Source of the DNA: Reichenbachiella sp.
Lineage (GTDB): Bacteria; Bacteroidota; Bacteroidia; Cytophagales; Cyclobacteriaceae
Assembly: GCF_033344935.1 (NCBI RefSeq)
Contig: NZ_JAWPMM010000001.1
Coordinates: forward strand, 661,001 to 725,000
Direction of reading: 5' to 3'
DNA length: 64,000 nucleotides
The number at the start of each line of letters is the position of its first letter. Position 1 is the first letter of the stretch. The notes under the pieces were generated by a model. The model made no database searches, was not told the origin of the DNA, and saw only the letters and a list, made by a program, of their open reading frames with translations. Shown piece after piece: positions 35,110 to 43,425 of the stretch. The position numbers were made by a program, and so were the translations under genes.

Positions 35110-35895
35110 ATGAGCGAAGAATTATTGATTGAAGACAAGGCTAGGCTAAAGAAAGTATCCAGCATTTTAGTTTCTCAACCAAAGCCAACAGGTGATAAGT
35201 CACCTTATTTTGATCTTGCAGAAAAATACAATATTAAAATTGACTTCAGGCCTTTTATTCAAATCGACCCAGTCGATATAAAAGAGTTTAGAGCGCAAAA
35301 AATTGATATTTTGAAGCATTCTGCTGTGATTTTCACGAGTAGAAATGCAGTAGATCATTTTTTCAGACTAGCTGCTGAAAGCAAGGTGGAGATTCCGTCA
35401 GACATGAAGTATTTCTGTATTTCAGAGCAGACAGCTAATTATCTTCAAAAGTATATTGTCATTCGAAAAAGAAAGATATTTACTGGGTCAAGAACGGCAA
35501 CTGAATTAATCGAAGTGTTGAAAAAACACAAAAACGAGAAGTACATTTTTCCTTGTTCGAATATTAGAAAAAATGATATTCCAGATTTTCTGAACGAAAA
35601 TGGTTTCGATTGTACTGAAGCAATTATTTACAAAACGGTAGCTAGCGACTTGTCAGATTTGGCAGATGTTAATTATGACGTAATTGCATTCTTCAGTCCT
35701 TCTGGGATTAACTCTCTAATGGTTAATTTCCCTGATTTTGAGCAGAAGAAGACGAGAATTGCGGCTTTCGGACCTACTACTGCCCAAGCAGTAAGGGATG
35801 CTGATTTAATTTTAGACATTCAAGCTCCACTCCCTAATGCACCTTCAATGACAGGCGCATTAGAATATTACATCAAAAAGGCGAACAATATTTAA
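35110..35895 (+). CDS. hemD: Uroporphyrinogen-III synthase
   Basis: 261 residues matching the bilobed HemD fold, which cyclises hydroxymethylbilane to uroporphyrinogen III in heme synthesis. The sequence family varies greatly. Recognisable parts are ILVSQPKPTGDKSPYFDLA at the start, AVIFTSRNAVDHFFRLA in lobe one, YIFPCSNIRKNDIPDFL, and the C-terminal DVIAFFSPSGINSL followed by AAFGPTTAQAV, which carries the conserved Thr/Tyr region. The order DUF4271-hemD-PorP/SprF-gldK recurs in this phylum as far as I recall. A 100-bp gap with no clear terminator follows. Confidence 0.88.
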   Translation: MSEELLIEDKARLKKVSSILVSQPKPTGDKSPYFDLAEKYNIKIDFRPFIQIDPVDIKEFRAQKIDILKHSAVIFTSRNAVDHFFRLAAESKVEIPSDMKYFCISEQTANYLQKYIVIRKRKIFTGSRTATELIEVLKKHKNEKYIFPCSNIRKNDIPDFLNENGFDCTEAIIYKTVASDLSDLADVNYDVIAFFSPSGINSLMVNFPDFEQKKTRIAAFGPTTAQAVRDADLILDIQAPLPNAPSMTGALEYYIKKANNI

Positions 35896-35995
35896 GTTCA
35901 GCCAATTTGTGCTGATCGAGGTAAGGGTATTTTCAATTTTTGATTATTATTACATAACACGTTGTTGCTAAACGTAATTGTAATCCAAATCCCTT

Positions 35996-36964
35996 ATGAG
36001 GAAATCCTTATTTATATTGATTGTATTGGTGACGGTCGGTTTTACATCGATTGCTCAACAAGACCCTCATTTTACTCAGTACATGTTCAATAAGTCTTAT
36101 TGGAGCCCTGCGCTTACAGCTCATGATGGAAAGGGAAGCGTGAGCGTGCTGAGTAGAGCGCAGTGGATAGGTTACGAACCTACATTTGAACAAGACGGTG
36201 GTGCGCCATCAACTCAATTTTTGAATTTCTCAACCCCAATCTCTTTTAAAGAATTGCCTTTAGGTCTAGGGGTAAATGTAATTTATGACAAGCTTGGTGT
36301 GCTAAACAATATGGAGGCTCAGGTATCATTAGCCTACCATAAGACCTTAAATAGAGGGACGCTTAGTTTTGGAATTAGGCCTGCATTTGTTAACCGTACA
36401 TTGGACTTTTCAAAGCTACGATTTGTAGATCCCTCAGACCCGAAGAATGTTCAAACCAAAGAATCTCAAGCGGTTTTCGATTTGGCTTTTGGAATGAGCT
36501 ACTCTACGGAAAATTACATATTAGCAGCTGGAGTTAACCACTTGCTAAGACCTGAATTGAATTATGGCCTTGATGCTTCTAGCAATGTTAGTAATAAATC
36601 AAGCATGATCTATAACTTGTATGGAGAGTATAATTACAGGCTCACCTACAATATTGATTTGACCCCATCTATGTTGGTCGCCAGCGACTTGAATACTTAT
36701 TCGATAGACCTGAGTGTCATAGCCACTTATAATAAGAAAATATGGGGCGGGCTGAGTTATCGAAACAATGAAGCAATGGCCTTGTTGATGGGCTATTCAT
36801 TTTTAGACAACAATCAACTTAAAGCTGGTTATTCGTTTGATTATATAATTAAGGAGCAATCAGCTAAGCAACCAACCTCGCACGAAATTTTCATTCGCTA
36901 CGACCTGCCTTCAATTTCAACAGGTGCTAAAAAGATTATAAGAACTCCTCGCTTTAGGTATTAA
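35996..36964 (+). CDS. PorP/SprF-family type IX secretion membrane protein
   Basis: 322 residues with a signal peptide (about 1-20) and a mature start QDPHFTQYMFNKSYWSPALT, the hallmark of the PorP/SprF family. The rest is an outer-membrane beta barrel (about 14 strands) ending HEIFIRYDLPSI...FRY. These proteins are needed for secretion or surface attachment of T9SS substrates such as the SprB adhesin. Each often pairs with a particular substrate, although here it precedes gldK, like the core PorP. The 186-bp gap to gldK holds no obvious gene. Confidence 0.92.
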   Translation: MRKSLFILIVLVTVGFTSIAQQDPHFTQYMFNKSYWSPALTAHDGKGSVSVLSRAQWIGYEPTFEQDGGAPSTQFLNFSTPISFKELPLGLGVNVIYDKLGVLNNMEAQVSLAYHKTLNRGTLSFGIRPAFVNRTLDFSKLRFVDPSDPKNVQTKESQAVFDLAFGMSYSTENYILAAGVNHLLRPELNYGLDASSNVSNKSSMIYNLYGEYNYRLTYNIDLTPSMLVASDLNTYSIDLSVIATYNKKIWGGLSYRNNEAMALLMGYSFLDNNQLKAGYSFDYIIKEQSAKQPTSHEIFIRYDLPSISTGAKKIIRTPRFRY

Positions 36965-37150
36965 ATAGGTAATTAGTTAGTTAGAAATAGTTGTAAAGCA
37001 GGCGCTTTTCTTATTTTAGCGGAGTGAAATAAATTTTGTTCAAGAATTAATGTATCTTGAATTGTAAAGATTATATTTATGGTTTAATCCATGCAATATA
37101 TTTTGTGTATACTTGTTATGTTAAAGTATGAATGTTATAAAAATTGTGTT

Positions 37151-38209
37151 ATGAATAAATTTAGTGTGAGCCAAATTTTTTCGTTCCTTTTCCTATCCAT
37201 AATTCTTGTTGGTACCCAAAGTTGCAGCCTCTTAAATATATTCGGAGGAGGCAAGGGTCAAGCCATAGATAGTAATGGAGAGTTGATAGGAGCTCAAGGA
37301 CGAGAAGGTTGGGAAATGACTCGGCCCTTCGGTATGGTTGCTATTCCTCCGGGAACATTCCATATGGGACAGGCGGATGAAGATGTTGCTGCTACTCAAA
37401 TCAATTACAATAAGCAGGTGACGATCGGGCCATTTTATATGGACGATACGGAAATTACAAATAATGAATATCGACAGTTTATTGAAGATATTACTGAAGG
37501 ATCGGAATCTGATCTGCCAGAAGGATTTGTTGTAGAGGACTTAGTGCCTGATTCTTCTGTTTGGGTTAGAGACTTCACTCACCATATGGGGGACCCAATG
37601 ATGGTTTATTATTGGTCGCATCCAGCTTTTGACAACTATCCTGTAGTGGGTGTAGATTGGGAAGCTGCAAAGTACTTCTGTAAATGGAGAACGGATCATT
37701 TGAATAATTTTAGAGCCGATCGTGGTCTATTCCCTATGCCAAACTTCAGATTGCCATCTGAGGCCGAATGGGAGTATGCTGCAAGAGGAGGCAGAGATAT
37801 GAATAAGTACCCTTGGGGTAGCCCTTATATTAGAAATAAGAAGGGATGTCTTCTCGCCAACTTCAAACCAGGAAGAGGCAACTATTTTGATGATGGTTTT
37901 GCCTATACTTCACCGGTGGGAACTTTCTTTGCTAATGATTACGGACTATATGAAATGTCAGGTAATGTAGCGGAGTGGGTGGAAGATGCTTTTAATCCTT
38001 CGGCCATGCCATTGGTTTGGGATTTGAACCCTACTTACTTTGATGAGGATGAACCTAAGAAGGTGATCAGAGGCGGCTCTTGGAAAGATATTGCCTATTA
38101 TCTTGAAACCGGAACTAAAACTTACGAATTTAAAGATTCCACTAGAGCATCTATTGGATTTAGATGTGCAATGACTCATTTGGGTCGATCTGGCGGGAAT
38201 GAATTTTAA
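37151..38209 (+). CDS. gldK: Gliding motility/T9SS lipoprotein GldK
   Basis: 352 residues from the ATG at 37151, which starts the lipoprotein signal (MNKFSVSQIFSFLFLSII, lipobox GTQSC). The ATG at 37091 would add 20 residues and is rejected. The mature protein is a formylglycine-generating-enzyme-like domain: FHMGQADEDVAAT, FRLPSEAEWEYAARGG, MSGNVAEWVEDAF and VIRGGSWKD are its blocks. GldK (PorK) forms the periplasmic ring with GldN under the outer membrane. It is the first gene of gldKLMN. Confidence 0.95.
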   Translation: MNKFSVSQIFSFLFLSIILVGTQSCSLLNIFGGGKGQAIDSNGELIGAQGREGWEMTRPFGMVAIPPGTFHMGQADEDVAATQINYNKQVTIGPFYMDDTEITNNEYRQFIEDITEGSESDLPEGFVVEDLVPDSSVWVRDFTHHMGDPMMVYYWSHPAFDNYPVVGVDWEAAKYFCKWRTDHLNNFRADRGLFPMPNFRLPSEAEWEYAARGGRDMNKYPWGSPYIRNKKGCLLANFKPGRGNYFDDGFAYTSPVGTFFANDYGLYEMSGNVAEWVEDAFNPSAMPLVWDLNPTYFDEDEPKKVIRGGSWKDIAYYLETGTKTYEFKDSTRASIGFRCAMTHLGRSGGNEF

Positions 38210-38249
38210 TAATTATAACTGTATTAAATAACCTAAAATATTAAATAAT

Positions 38250-39083
38250 ATGAGTGCGAAAAAAGGTGGATTTAAAGAGCTTTTGTTTTCAACAATAATG
38301 CCTAAAGTATATGGTATTGGAGCTGCTGTAGTAATTGTTGGAGCCATGTTTAAGATTATGCACTGGCAAGGTGCTGGGGAAATGCTAGTAATCGGTTTGA
38401 GTACTGAGGCTGCAATTTTCTTTTTAAGTGCATTTGAACCAAAACATGCCGAAACTGATTGGTCTAAAGTGTATCCAGAATTAGCGGATGACTATGATGG
38501 ACCTAAAGCTCAACCAAGAGCAGCTGTACCTGCTGCAACTGGCGGTGCTTCACAGCAAATGGATAAAATGCTTGCAGAAGCAAAAGTTGGCCCTGAGCTG
38601 ATTAAGAGTTTGGGTGACGGCATGAGAAATATGGCCGAATCTGCTAAGAAAATGTCCAACTTAAGTGATGCCGCGGTTGCTACCAACGAGTATGCCACTA
38701 ATGTGAAAACAGCATCTAAGTCGCTCATCGAAATGAATAAATCTTATGCTACTACTGCTACATCAATGTCAGATATGGCAAATGCTTCTAAAGACGCTTC
38801 TGAGTATCACTCACAAGTGAAAAACGTTACCAAGAATTTGGGAGCACTTAATGCAGTATATGAAATGGAACTTCAGGATGCCAACAGTCATGTTAAGGCA
38901 ATGAACAAGTTTTACTCAAACGTAACTTCTGCAATGGAAGGTATGGCTGAAGCGGCTAAGGATACTGAGAAATTCAGATCAGGAATGACAAGTTTAAATA
39001 CCAATATTACTTCATTGAACAAAATATATGGAAGTATGTTGGCAGCTATGAGAGGTGGGGGAGATACTTCATCAGCTAAATAA
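38250..39083 (+). CDS. gldL: Gliding motility/T9SS inner-membrane protein GldL
   Basis: 277 residues. Two N-terminal membrane helices (GIGAAVVIVGAMFKIMHW and MLVIGLSTEAAIFFLSAF) form the ring that, with GldM, makes the proton-powered rotary motor of gliding and type IX secretion. The Glu in the second helix (TEAAIFF) is the residue linked to proton flow in this family. The remaining ~200 residues are a cytoplasmic, largely coiled-coil domain rich in Ala, Met, Asn and Ser. It lies 40 bp after gldK and 35 bp before gldM in the conserved order. Confidence 0.95.
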   Translation: MSAKKGGFKELLFSTIMPKVYGIGAAVVIVGAMFKIMHWQGAGEMLVIGLSTEAAIFFLSAFEPKHAETDWSKVYPELADDYDGPKAQPRAAVPAATGGASQQMDKMLAEAKVGPELIKSLGDGMRNMAESAKKMSNLSDAAVATNEYATNVKTASKSLIEMNKSYATTATSMSDMANASKDASEYHSQVKNVTKNLGALNAVYEMELQDANSHVKAMNKFYSNVTSAMEGMAEAAKDTEKFRSGMTSLNTNITSLNKIYGSMLAAMRGGGDTSSAK

Positions 39084-39118
39084 GTTAAATAATCTTTTAA
39101 CCTTAAAAAGCGAAAATT

Positions 39119-40702
39119 ATGGCTGGAGGTAAACAATCCGCAAGAGACAAGATGATTGGCATGATGTACCTGGTACTGACTGCCCTATTGGCTCTGCAAG
39201 TAAGTAATAGTGTTTTAGAGAAGTTTATTTTCATTAATCAGGCTTTTGAGCTTACTAATGAGGAAAAAGTCACTAACAATGCTAAAAAATTAGAGAGTAT
39301 CCAAAATGCAGTTTCCGATGCTGGTAACAGAGAAAAGGATGTAGCTGTTATGACTAAAGCTCAGGAAGTTAGAGCGGAAACGACTCAAATCCTTAAAATG
39401 TTAGAAGTCTATAAAGAAGAGCTAATTGCTAGGACTGGTGGCATTCAGGATGGTGTATATGTTGGACAAAAGGATATTGATGCTCCTTCTGCCCTTTTTG
39501 TAAATGAAAAGGAAGGTGATAAACTAAAGGAGAAGCTAAATGGTTATTCAAAATTCCTTAGAAATATTACTGGAGACGAAGATATTGGAGATTTAGCTAA
39601 AGATGCTAAAGACATTCCAGTGTTTGCTAAAGATCCGAACCAAAACAAAAAAGGTTTTGCAGATTTGAACTTTGGCCACAATACACCAATGGTAGGAGCA
39701 CTAGCTTCTTTAAGTCAGTTTCAGTCTGATGTTATTTCAGAAGAAACAAAGGCACTAGAAGACTTGGCAAGACAGGTAGGTGCTGAAGATTTGAAATTTG
39801 ATCAAATTGTACCAATGGTTAAGCCTCACTCTAAAGTGGTAGCTGCAGGAACTAAATACGAAGCGGATCTTTTTATCGCTGCATCTTCTTCTTCTGTATC
39901 ACCAACTATGACCGTAGATGGTAACGAAATTGAAGTGGTTGGTGGAATGGGTAAAGTATCATTCACAGCAACTCCAGGTAACTACGATAAATCTGGTAAT
40001 GCAACCAAATCATTTATTGGTGCAATTAGTGTGAAGATGCCAGGTGGAAGAGACACTACTTTTGTTGACACCATTGAGTATATCGTATCTAAACCAGTAA
40101 TGCAGATTCAGTCAGCTTCGGTTCAGGCTTTATATCTAAATTGTGGTAATGAATTGGACGTGCAGGTTCCTGCTATGGGAACAGCCTATAATCCATCTTT
40201 CACTACTAAAGGAGGTGTAAACATTAAAGGTGCTAATAAAGGTGAGGTGGTAATTATACCAAAATCTGCAAAAGTGACGTTAAGTGTATCTAGTAATGGC
40301 AATTTAATTGGATCTCAAGATTTTAAAGTGAAAAGAATTCCTAAGCCAGAGATTGTGGTTTATGGTAAGGGAGGTCCTGTTAACTTGAAAAGAGGAGTTA
40401 AGGGTGCACCAAGATCATTGAAGTTGGCTGCTGAGCCAGATGAGTCATTTGCTCAATTCTTGCCAAAGGATGCAAAATTTAGAGTGGCGGAATCTGAAGT
40501 TAACTTGGTTAGAGCCGGAAGATCTGTAGGAAGTGTTAGACCTAAAGGTCCAGATTTGAACCTCTCGTCATTAGCAAGTCAAGCCAGAGAGGGTGATGCT
40601 TTGGTAATTGAAGTGAAAAAGGTGCAGAGAAGGAATTTCAAAGGTGAAGTTGAAAATTTCCCTAATTTTGGACCTAAGATCATCACGATAAGAATAAATT
40701 AA
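39119..40702 (+). CDS. gldM: Gliding motility/T9SS protein GldM
   Basis: A 527-residue protein with one N-terminal membrane span (MIGMMYLVLTALLALQVS, residues about 12-30) that passes through the GldL ring. A long periplasmic part made of a helical domain and three Ig-like beta domains reaches towards the GldK/GldN ring. GldM links inner-membrane rotation to outer-membrane secretion. Length agrees with GldM/PorM. The KQSARDKMIGMMYLVLTALLALQ opening is diagnostic. It is followed by gldN after 11 bp. Confidence 0.96.
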   Translation: MAGGKQSARDKMIGMMYLVLTALLALQVSNSVLEKFIFINQAFELTNEEKVTNNAKKLESIQNAVSDAGNREKDVAVMTKAQEVRAETTQILKMLEVYKEELIARTGGIQDGVYVGQKDIDAPSALFVNEKEGDKLKEKLNGYSKFLRNITGDEDIGDLAKDAKDIPVFAKDPNQNKKGFADLNFGHNTPMVGALASLSQFQSDVISEETKALEDLARQVGAEDLKFDQIVPMVKPHSKVVAAGTKYEADLFIAASSSSVSPTMTVDGNEIEVVGGMGKVSFTATPGNYDKSGNATKSFIGAISVKMPGGRDTTFVDTIEYIVSKPVMQIQSASVQALYLNCGNELDVQVPAMGTAYNPSFTTKGGVNIKGANKGEVVIIPKSAKVTLSVSSNGNLIGSQDFKVKRIPKPEIVVYGKGGPVNLKRGVKGAPRSLKLAAEPDESFAQFLPKDAKFRVAESEVNLVRAGRSVGSVRPKGPDLNLSSLASQAREGDALVIEVKKVQRRNFKGEVENFPNFGPKIITIRIN

Positions 40703-40713
40703 ACAAATTGGTT

Positions 40714-41580
40714 ATGAAGAAATTTTGTTATGTAATTGGCCTTTTTGTATGTTTTGCATTACTCAATGTGGAGTTGGGTATGGCTCAGGAAAAAGCGGGT
40801 GGCTATAATAAAGATTCCGTTTACCCTGTTAATGAGGCATACAAAATGTTCAAAAAAACCGTTTGGAGAAGAATAGATTTGGAGGAAAAGCAAAACGCTC
40901 CATTTTTTTCTAGAAATGGTGAGTTGTCTACAATCCTTATCAATGCTGTAAAGGCAGGATTATTATTTCCTTATACTAACGACTCTGTGAATACAAGAAT
41001 GTCTAAGGAGACCTTTTTGGAAAACATGAAGTTTGAAGACGAAGGTGGTGGACTTACTCAAGAGGAAATCGATATGGGATTTGGTGCTGATGCTGAAGAC
41101 GACTTCTTCGGTGGAGGCGGAGATGAAGGAGAGGAGCCAGAAGAGGAAATTATTGACACGAATGAATTTGCAACTAGAGATTTTTCTATTGCAGAATTGA
41201 AAGAAGAAGTTTATTTCGATAGAATGAGATCGAGAATTTTCTATGATATTCAGTCAATTACTCTTTTTCTTCCTGCAGATAAGAACCCAGCATTGTTCGA
41301 GAAGCCATTAGCATCTTTTAAGTATAAAGATTTGGTAGCCTTGTGGAGAAGTATGCCGGATGAAGCTATTTGGTATAATGCTCAGAATATGGCTGAACAT
41401 AGAAATATGGCTGATGCGTTTAACTTGAGGTTATTTGGTTCTAATTTGACAAAAATAGCTAATCCAAGGGATGACAGAATCGTAGATATCTATACAAAGT
41501 CAAGAAGAGATGCAATATTGGCATCGAAACAATTGGAATACGATATGGTTGAGTTTGAGAACGAACTTTGGGAGTTCTAA
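40714..41580 (+). CDS. gldN: Gliding motility/T9SS protein GldN
   Basis: 288 residues from the ATG at 40714 (a TTG at 40708 is less likely). A signal peptide ends near GMAQ. The mature part has the GldN/PorN blocks VWRRIDLEEKQNAPFF, FATRDFSIAELKEEVYFD and EAIWYNAQNMAEHRNM. A Gly- and Glu-rich insert (about residues 108-148, ADAEDDFFGGGGDEGEEPEE) interrupts the N-terminal third. GldN joins GldK in the ring below the outer membrane. It ends gldKLMN at a convergent terminator shared with uvrC. Confidence 0.93.
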   Translation: MKKFCYVIGLFVCFALLNVELGMAQEKAGGYNKDSVYPVNEAYKMFKKTVWRRIDLEEKQNAPFFSRNGELSTILINAVKAGLLFPYTNDSVNTRMSKETFLENMKFEDEGGGLTQEEIDMGFGADAEDDFFGGGGDEGEEPEEEIIDTNEFATRDFSIAELKEEVYFDRMRSRIFYDIQSITLFLPADKNPALFEKPLASFKYKDLVALWRSMPDEAIWYNAQNMAEHRNMADAFNLRLFGSNLTKIANPRDDRIVDIYTKSRRDAILASKQLEYDMVEFENELWEF

Positions 41581-41606
41581 TACATAACCACGCACTTATA
41601 ATATTT

Positions 41607-41633
41607 AAAGGGATCAATTTGATCCCTTTTTTT
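41607..41633. terminator. Terminator between gldN and uvrC
   Basis: AAAGGGATCA (41607-41616) pairs perfectly with TGATCCCTTT (41620-41629) around a 3-base loop, with T7 ending at 41633 on the plus strand. It ends gldN transcription and overlaps the stop codon of the convergent uvrC gene. In the other direction only a short T-rich tail (CTTTAAATATT) follows. Confidence 0.8.
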
Positions 41634-43413
41634 GTATATGCTCGAGTAATATATTGGCCTTAGCTTGTCCGATTACATTTATCAGTTGCTCAGGATTTGC
41701 TTGAATAATCTTTTTATAAGATTTAAACTTGGTAAGTAATTTTTGTTTGGTTTTATCTCCAAAGCCTGCGATTTGATCTAGTTCTGAAGCTACTTGCGAT
41801 TTACTTCTGAGCGATCGATGAAAAGTGATTGCAAAGCGATGAGCCTCGTCTCGAAGTTGTTGTATGAGTTTAAGTGATTCTGATTTTTTACTAATATGGA
41901 GAGGAATACTGTCTTCTGGATAGTAAATTTCCTCCAATCTTTTGGCTATGCCAATGATTGGGATTTCTGTGTAGATGTCAAGTGCTTTGAGTGCATCACA
42001 CGCAGCGTGCAGTTGACCTTTACCCCCATCGATGACGATTAGATTTGGAAAGGGTGAGTTTTCCTCCTGTAGCCTCTTGTATCTTCTGAAAACAATTTCC
42101 TTCATGGAACCAAAGTCATCTGGACCTACTACCGTTTTTATCTTAAAATGTCGATAGTCTTTTTTTGATGGTTTTCCATTTTTGAAGCATACCATCGAAG
42201 CCACGGGATTAGTGCCCTGGATATTGGAGTTGTCAAAGCATTCGATGTGATTGGGAATTACCTTTAGCTTAAGGTCATTCATCAGCTGTTGTGTAACTCT
42301 GTTTTCTTTTTGCTTAGTCTTTTCTGCTTGAGACAGGGCTTCTTTTTTATGATAAAGGGCATTTTTAAGCGATAGCTCAACAAGCTTCTTCTTGTCACCG
42401 ATTTGAGGAACAATGATATCTACGGATTCTTGCCAGTATTCAAATGTCTTATTTGTCAGGATTGTTTTAGATGAACTACTAAACCTGTCACGGAGTTCTA
42501 TAATCAGTAATTCTAAAATTTGTTCATCCGTTTCGTCTAAGCGTTTTGATACAGTTAATGAGTCGGATATATTGATGATACCATTATCTACTCTCATATA
42601 GTTAAGAAAGGCTTTCTTATCTGTAGAAGTGATGGTAATTACATCAATGCCTTTCAACTTTTTGTTAACGATTACAGTCCTAGATTGAAATTTGTCTAGA
42701 AAGTCGATTTTTGTTTTGTATTCCTGGGCCTTTTCAAATTCCAGATTTTCAGCCGATGATTTCATAGTGGACAAAAAATGATCCTTTACAATCTTGAGAT
42801 GTCCTTTAATGATGTGCCGAGCCTGTTCGATTTCTGATAAATAGTCTTCTTCTTTCTGTAGCCCTTCGCATGGACCTAGGCAATTACCAATATGATATTC
42901 CAGGCATACTTTAAATTTTTTTTCTTTTATGTTTTTCTCAGAAAGCAGGTAGTTACAGGTTCGTACTTTGTACAAGCTGCGGATCAATTCAAGCACATTA
43001 TTAAGCGCCTTGACACTCGTATAAGGTCCGAAATACTCACCTTCATTTAATTCATCTCTACGAGTTGAGAAGATTTTGGGAAAACGTTCGCTAGAAATAC
43101 AGATAAAGGGGAAACTCTTATCATCCTTCAATAAGATATTATACTTGGGTTGGTTTTCCTTTATTAGATTGTTTTCGAGCAATAAAGCATCGTATTCAGA
43201 ATCAACAATGACATATTCTACATGATCGATTTCTTTAACGAGTTTTCGGGTTTTTAAACTGTCACCCTTTTGTCTATTGAAATAACTAGATACGCGTTTC
43301 TTGAGATTTTTAGCTTTCCCAACATAGATAAGTACCTCTTTATTGAAGTATTTGTAAACGCCTGGAGCGTTGGGTAAAGTTTTTAAATTTATGGGGTATT
43401 TGTTTTCACCCAA
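41614..43413 (-). CDS. uvrC: Excinuclease ABC subunit C
   Basis: A 599-residue nuclease that cuts on both sides of a lesion bound by UvrB. It has an N-terminal GIY-YIG domain (GVYKYFNKEVLIYVGKAKNLKKR), a UVR helix near residue 210 (ENLEFEKAQEYKTKIDFL), an RNase H-like catalytic domain (ECFDNSNIQGTNPVAS, IVIDGGKGQLHAA) and two helix-hairpin-helix motifs at the C-terminus. The start is TTG at 43413. No ATG is available before the conserved NLKTLPNAPGVY. It lies 12 bp after the PBP1A gene, giving a sprE-pbp-uvrC unit. Confidence 0.96.
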   Translation of the reverse strand: MGENKYPINLKTLPNAPGVYKYFNKEVLIYVGKAKNLKKRVSSYFNRQKGDSLKTRKLVKEIDHVEYVIVDSEYDALLLENNLIKENQPKYNILLKDDKSFPFICISSERFPKIFSTRRDELNEGEYFGPYTSVKALNNVLELIRSLYKVRTCNYLLSEKNIKEKKFKVCLEYHIGNCLGPCEGLQKEEDYLSEIEQARHIIKGHLKIVKDHFLSTMKSSAENLEFEKAQEYKTKIDFLDKFQSRTVIVNKKLKGIDVITITSTDKKAFLNYMRVDNGIINISDSLTVSKRLDETDEQILELLIIELRDRFSSSSKTILTNKTFEYWQESVDIIVPQIGDKKKLVELSLKNALYHKKEALSQAEKTKQKENRVTQQLMNDLKLKVIPNHIECFDNSNIQGTNPVASMVCFKNGKPSKKDYRHFKIKTVVGPDDFGSMKEIVFRRYKRLQEENSPFPNLIVIDGGKGQLHAACDALKALDIYTEIPIIGIAKRLEEIYYPEDSIPLHISKKSESLKLIQQLRDEAHRFAITFHRSLRSKSQVASELDQIAGFGDKTKQKLLTKFKSYKKIIQANPEQLINVIGQAKANILLEHIQKKGSN

Positions 43414-43425
43414 AATAAGTGGTGC

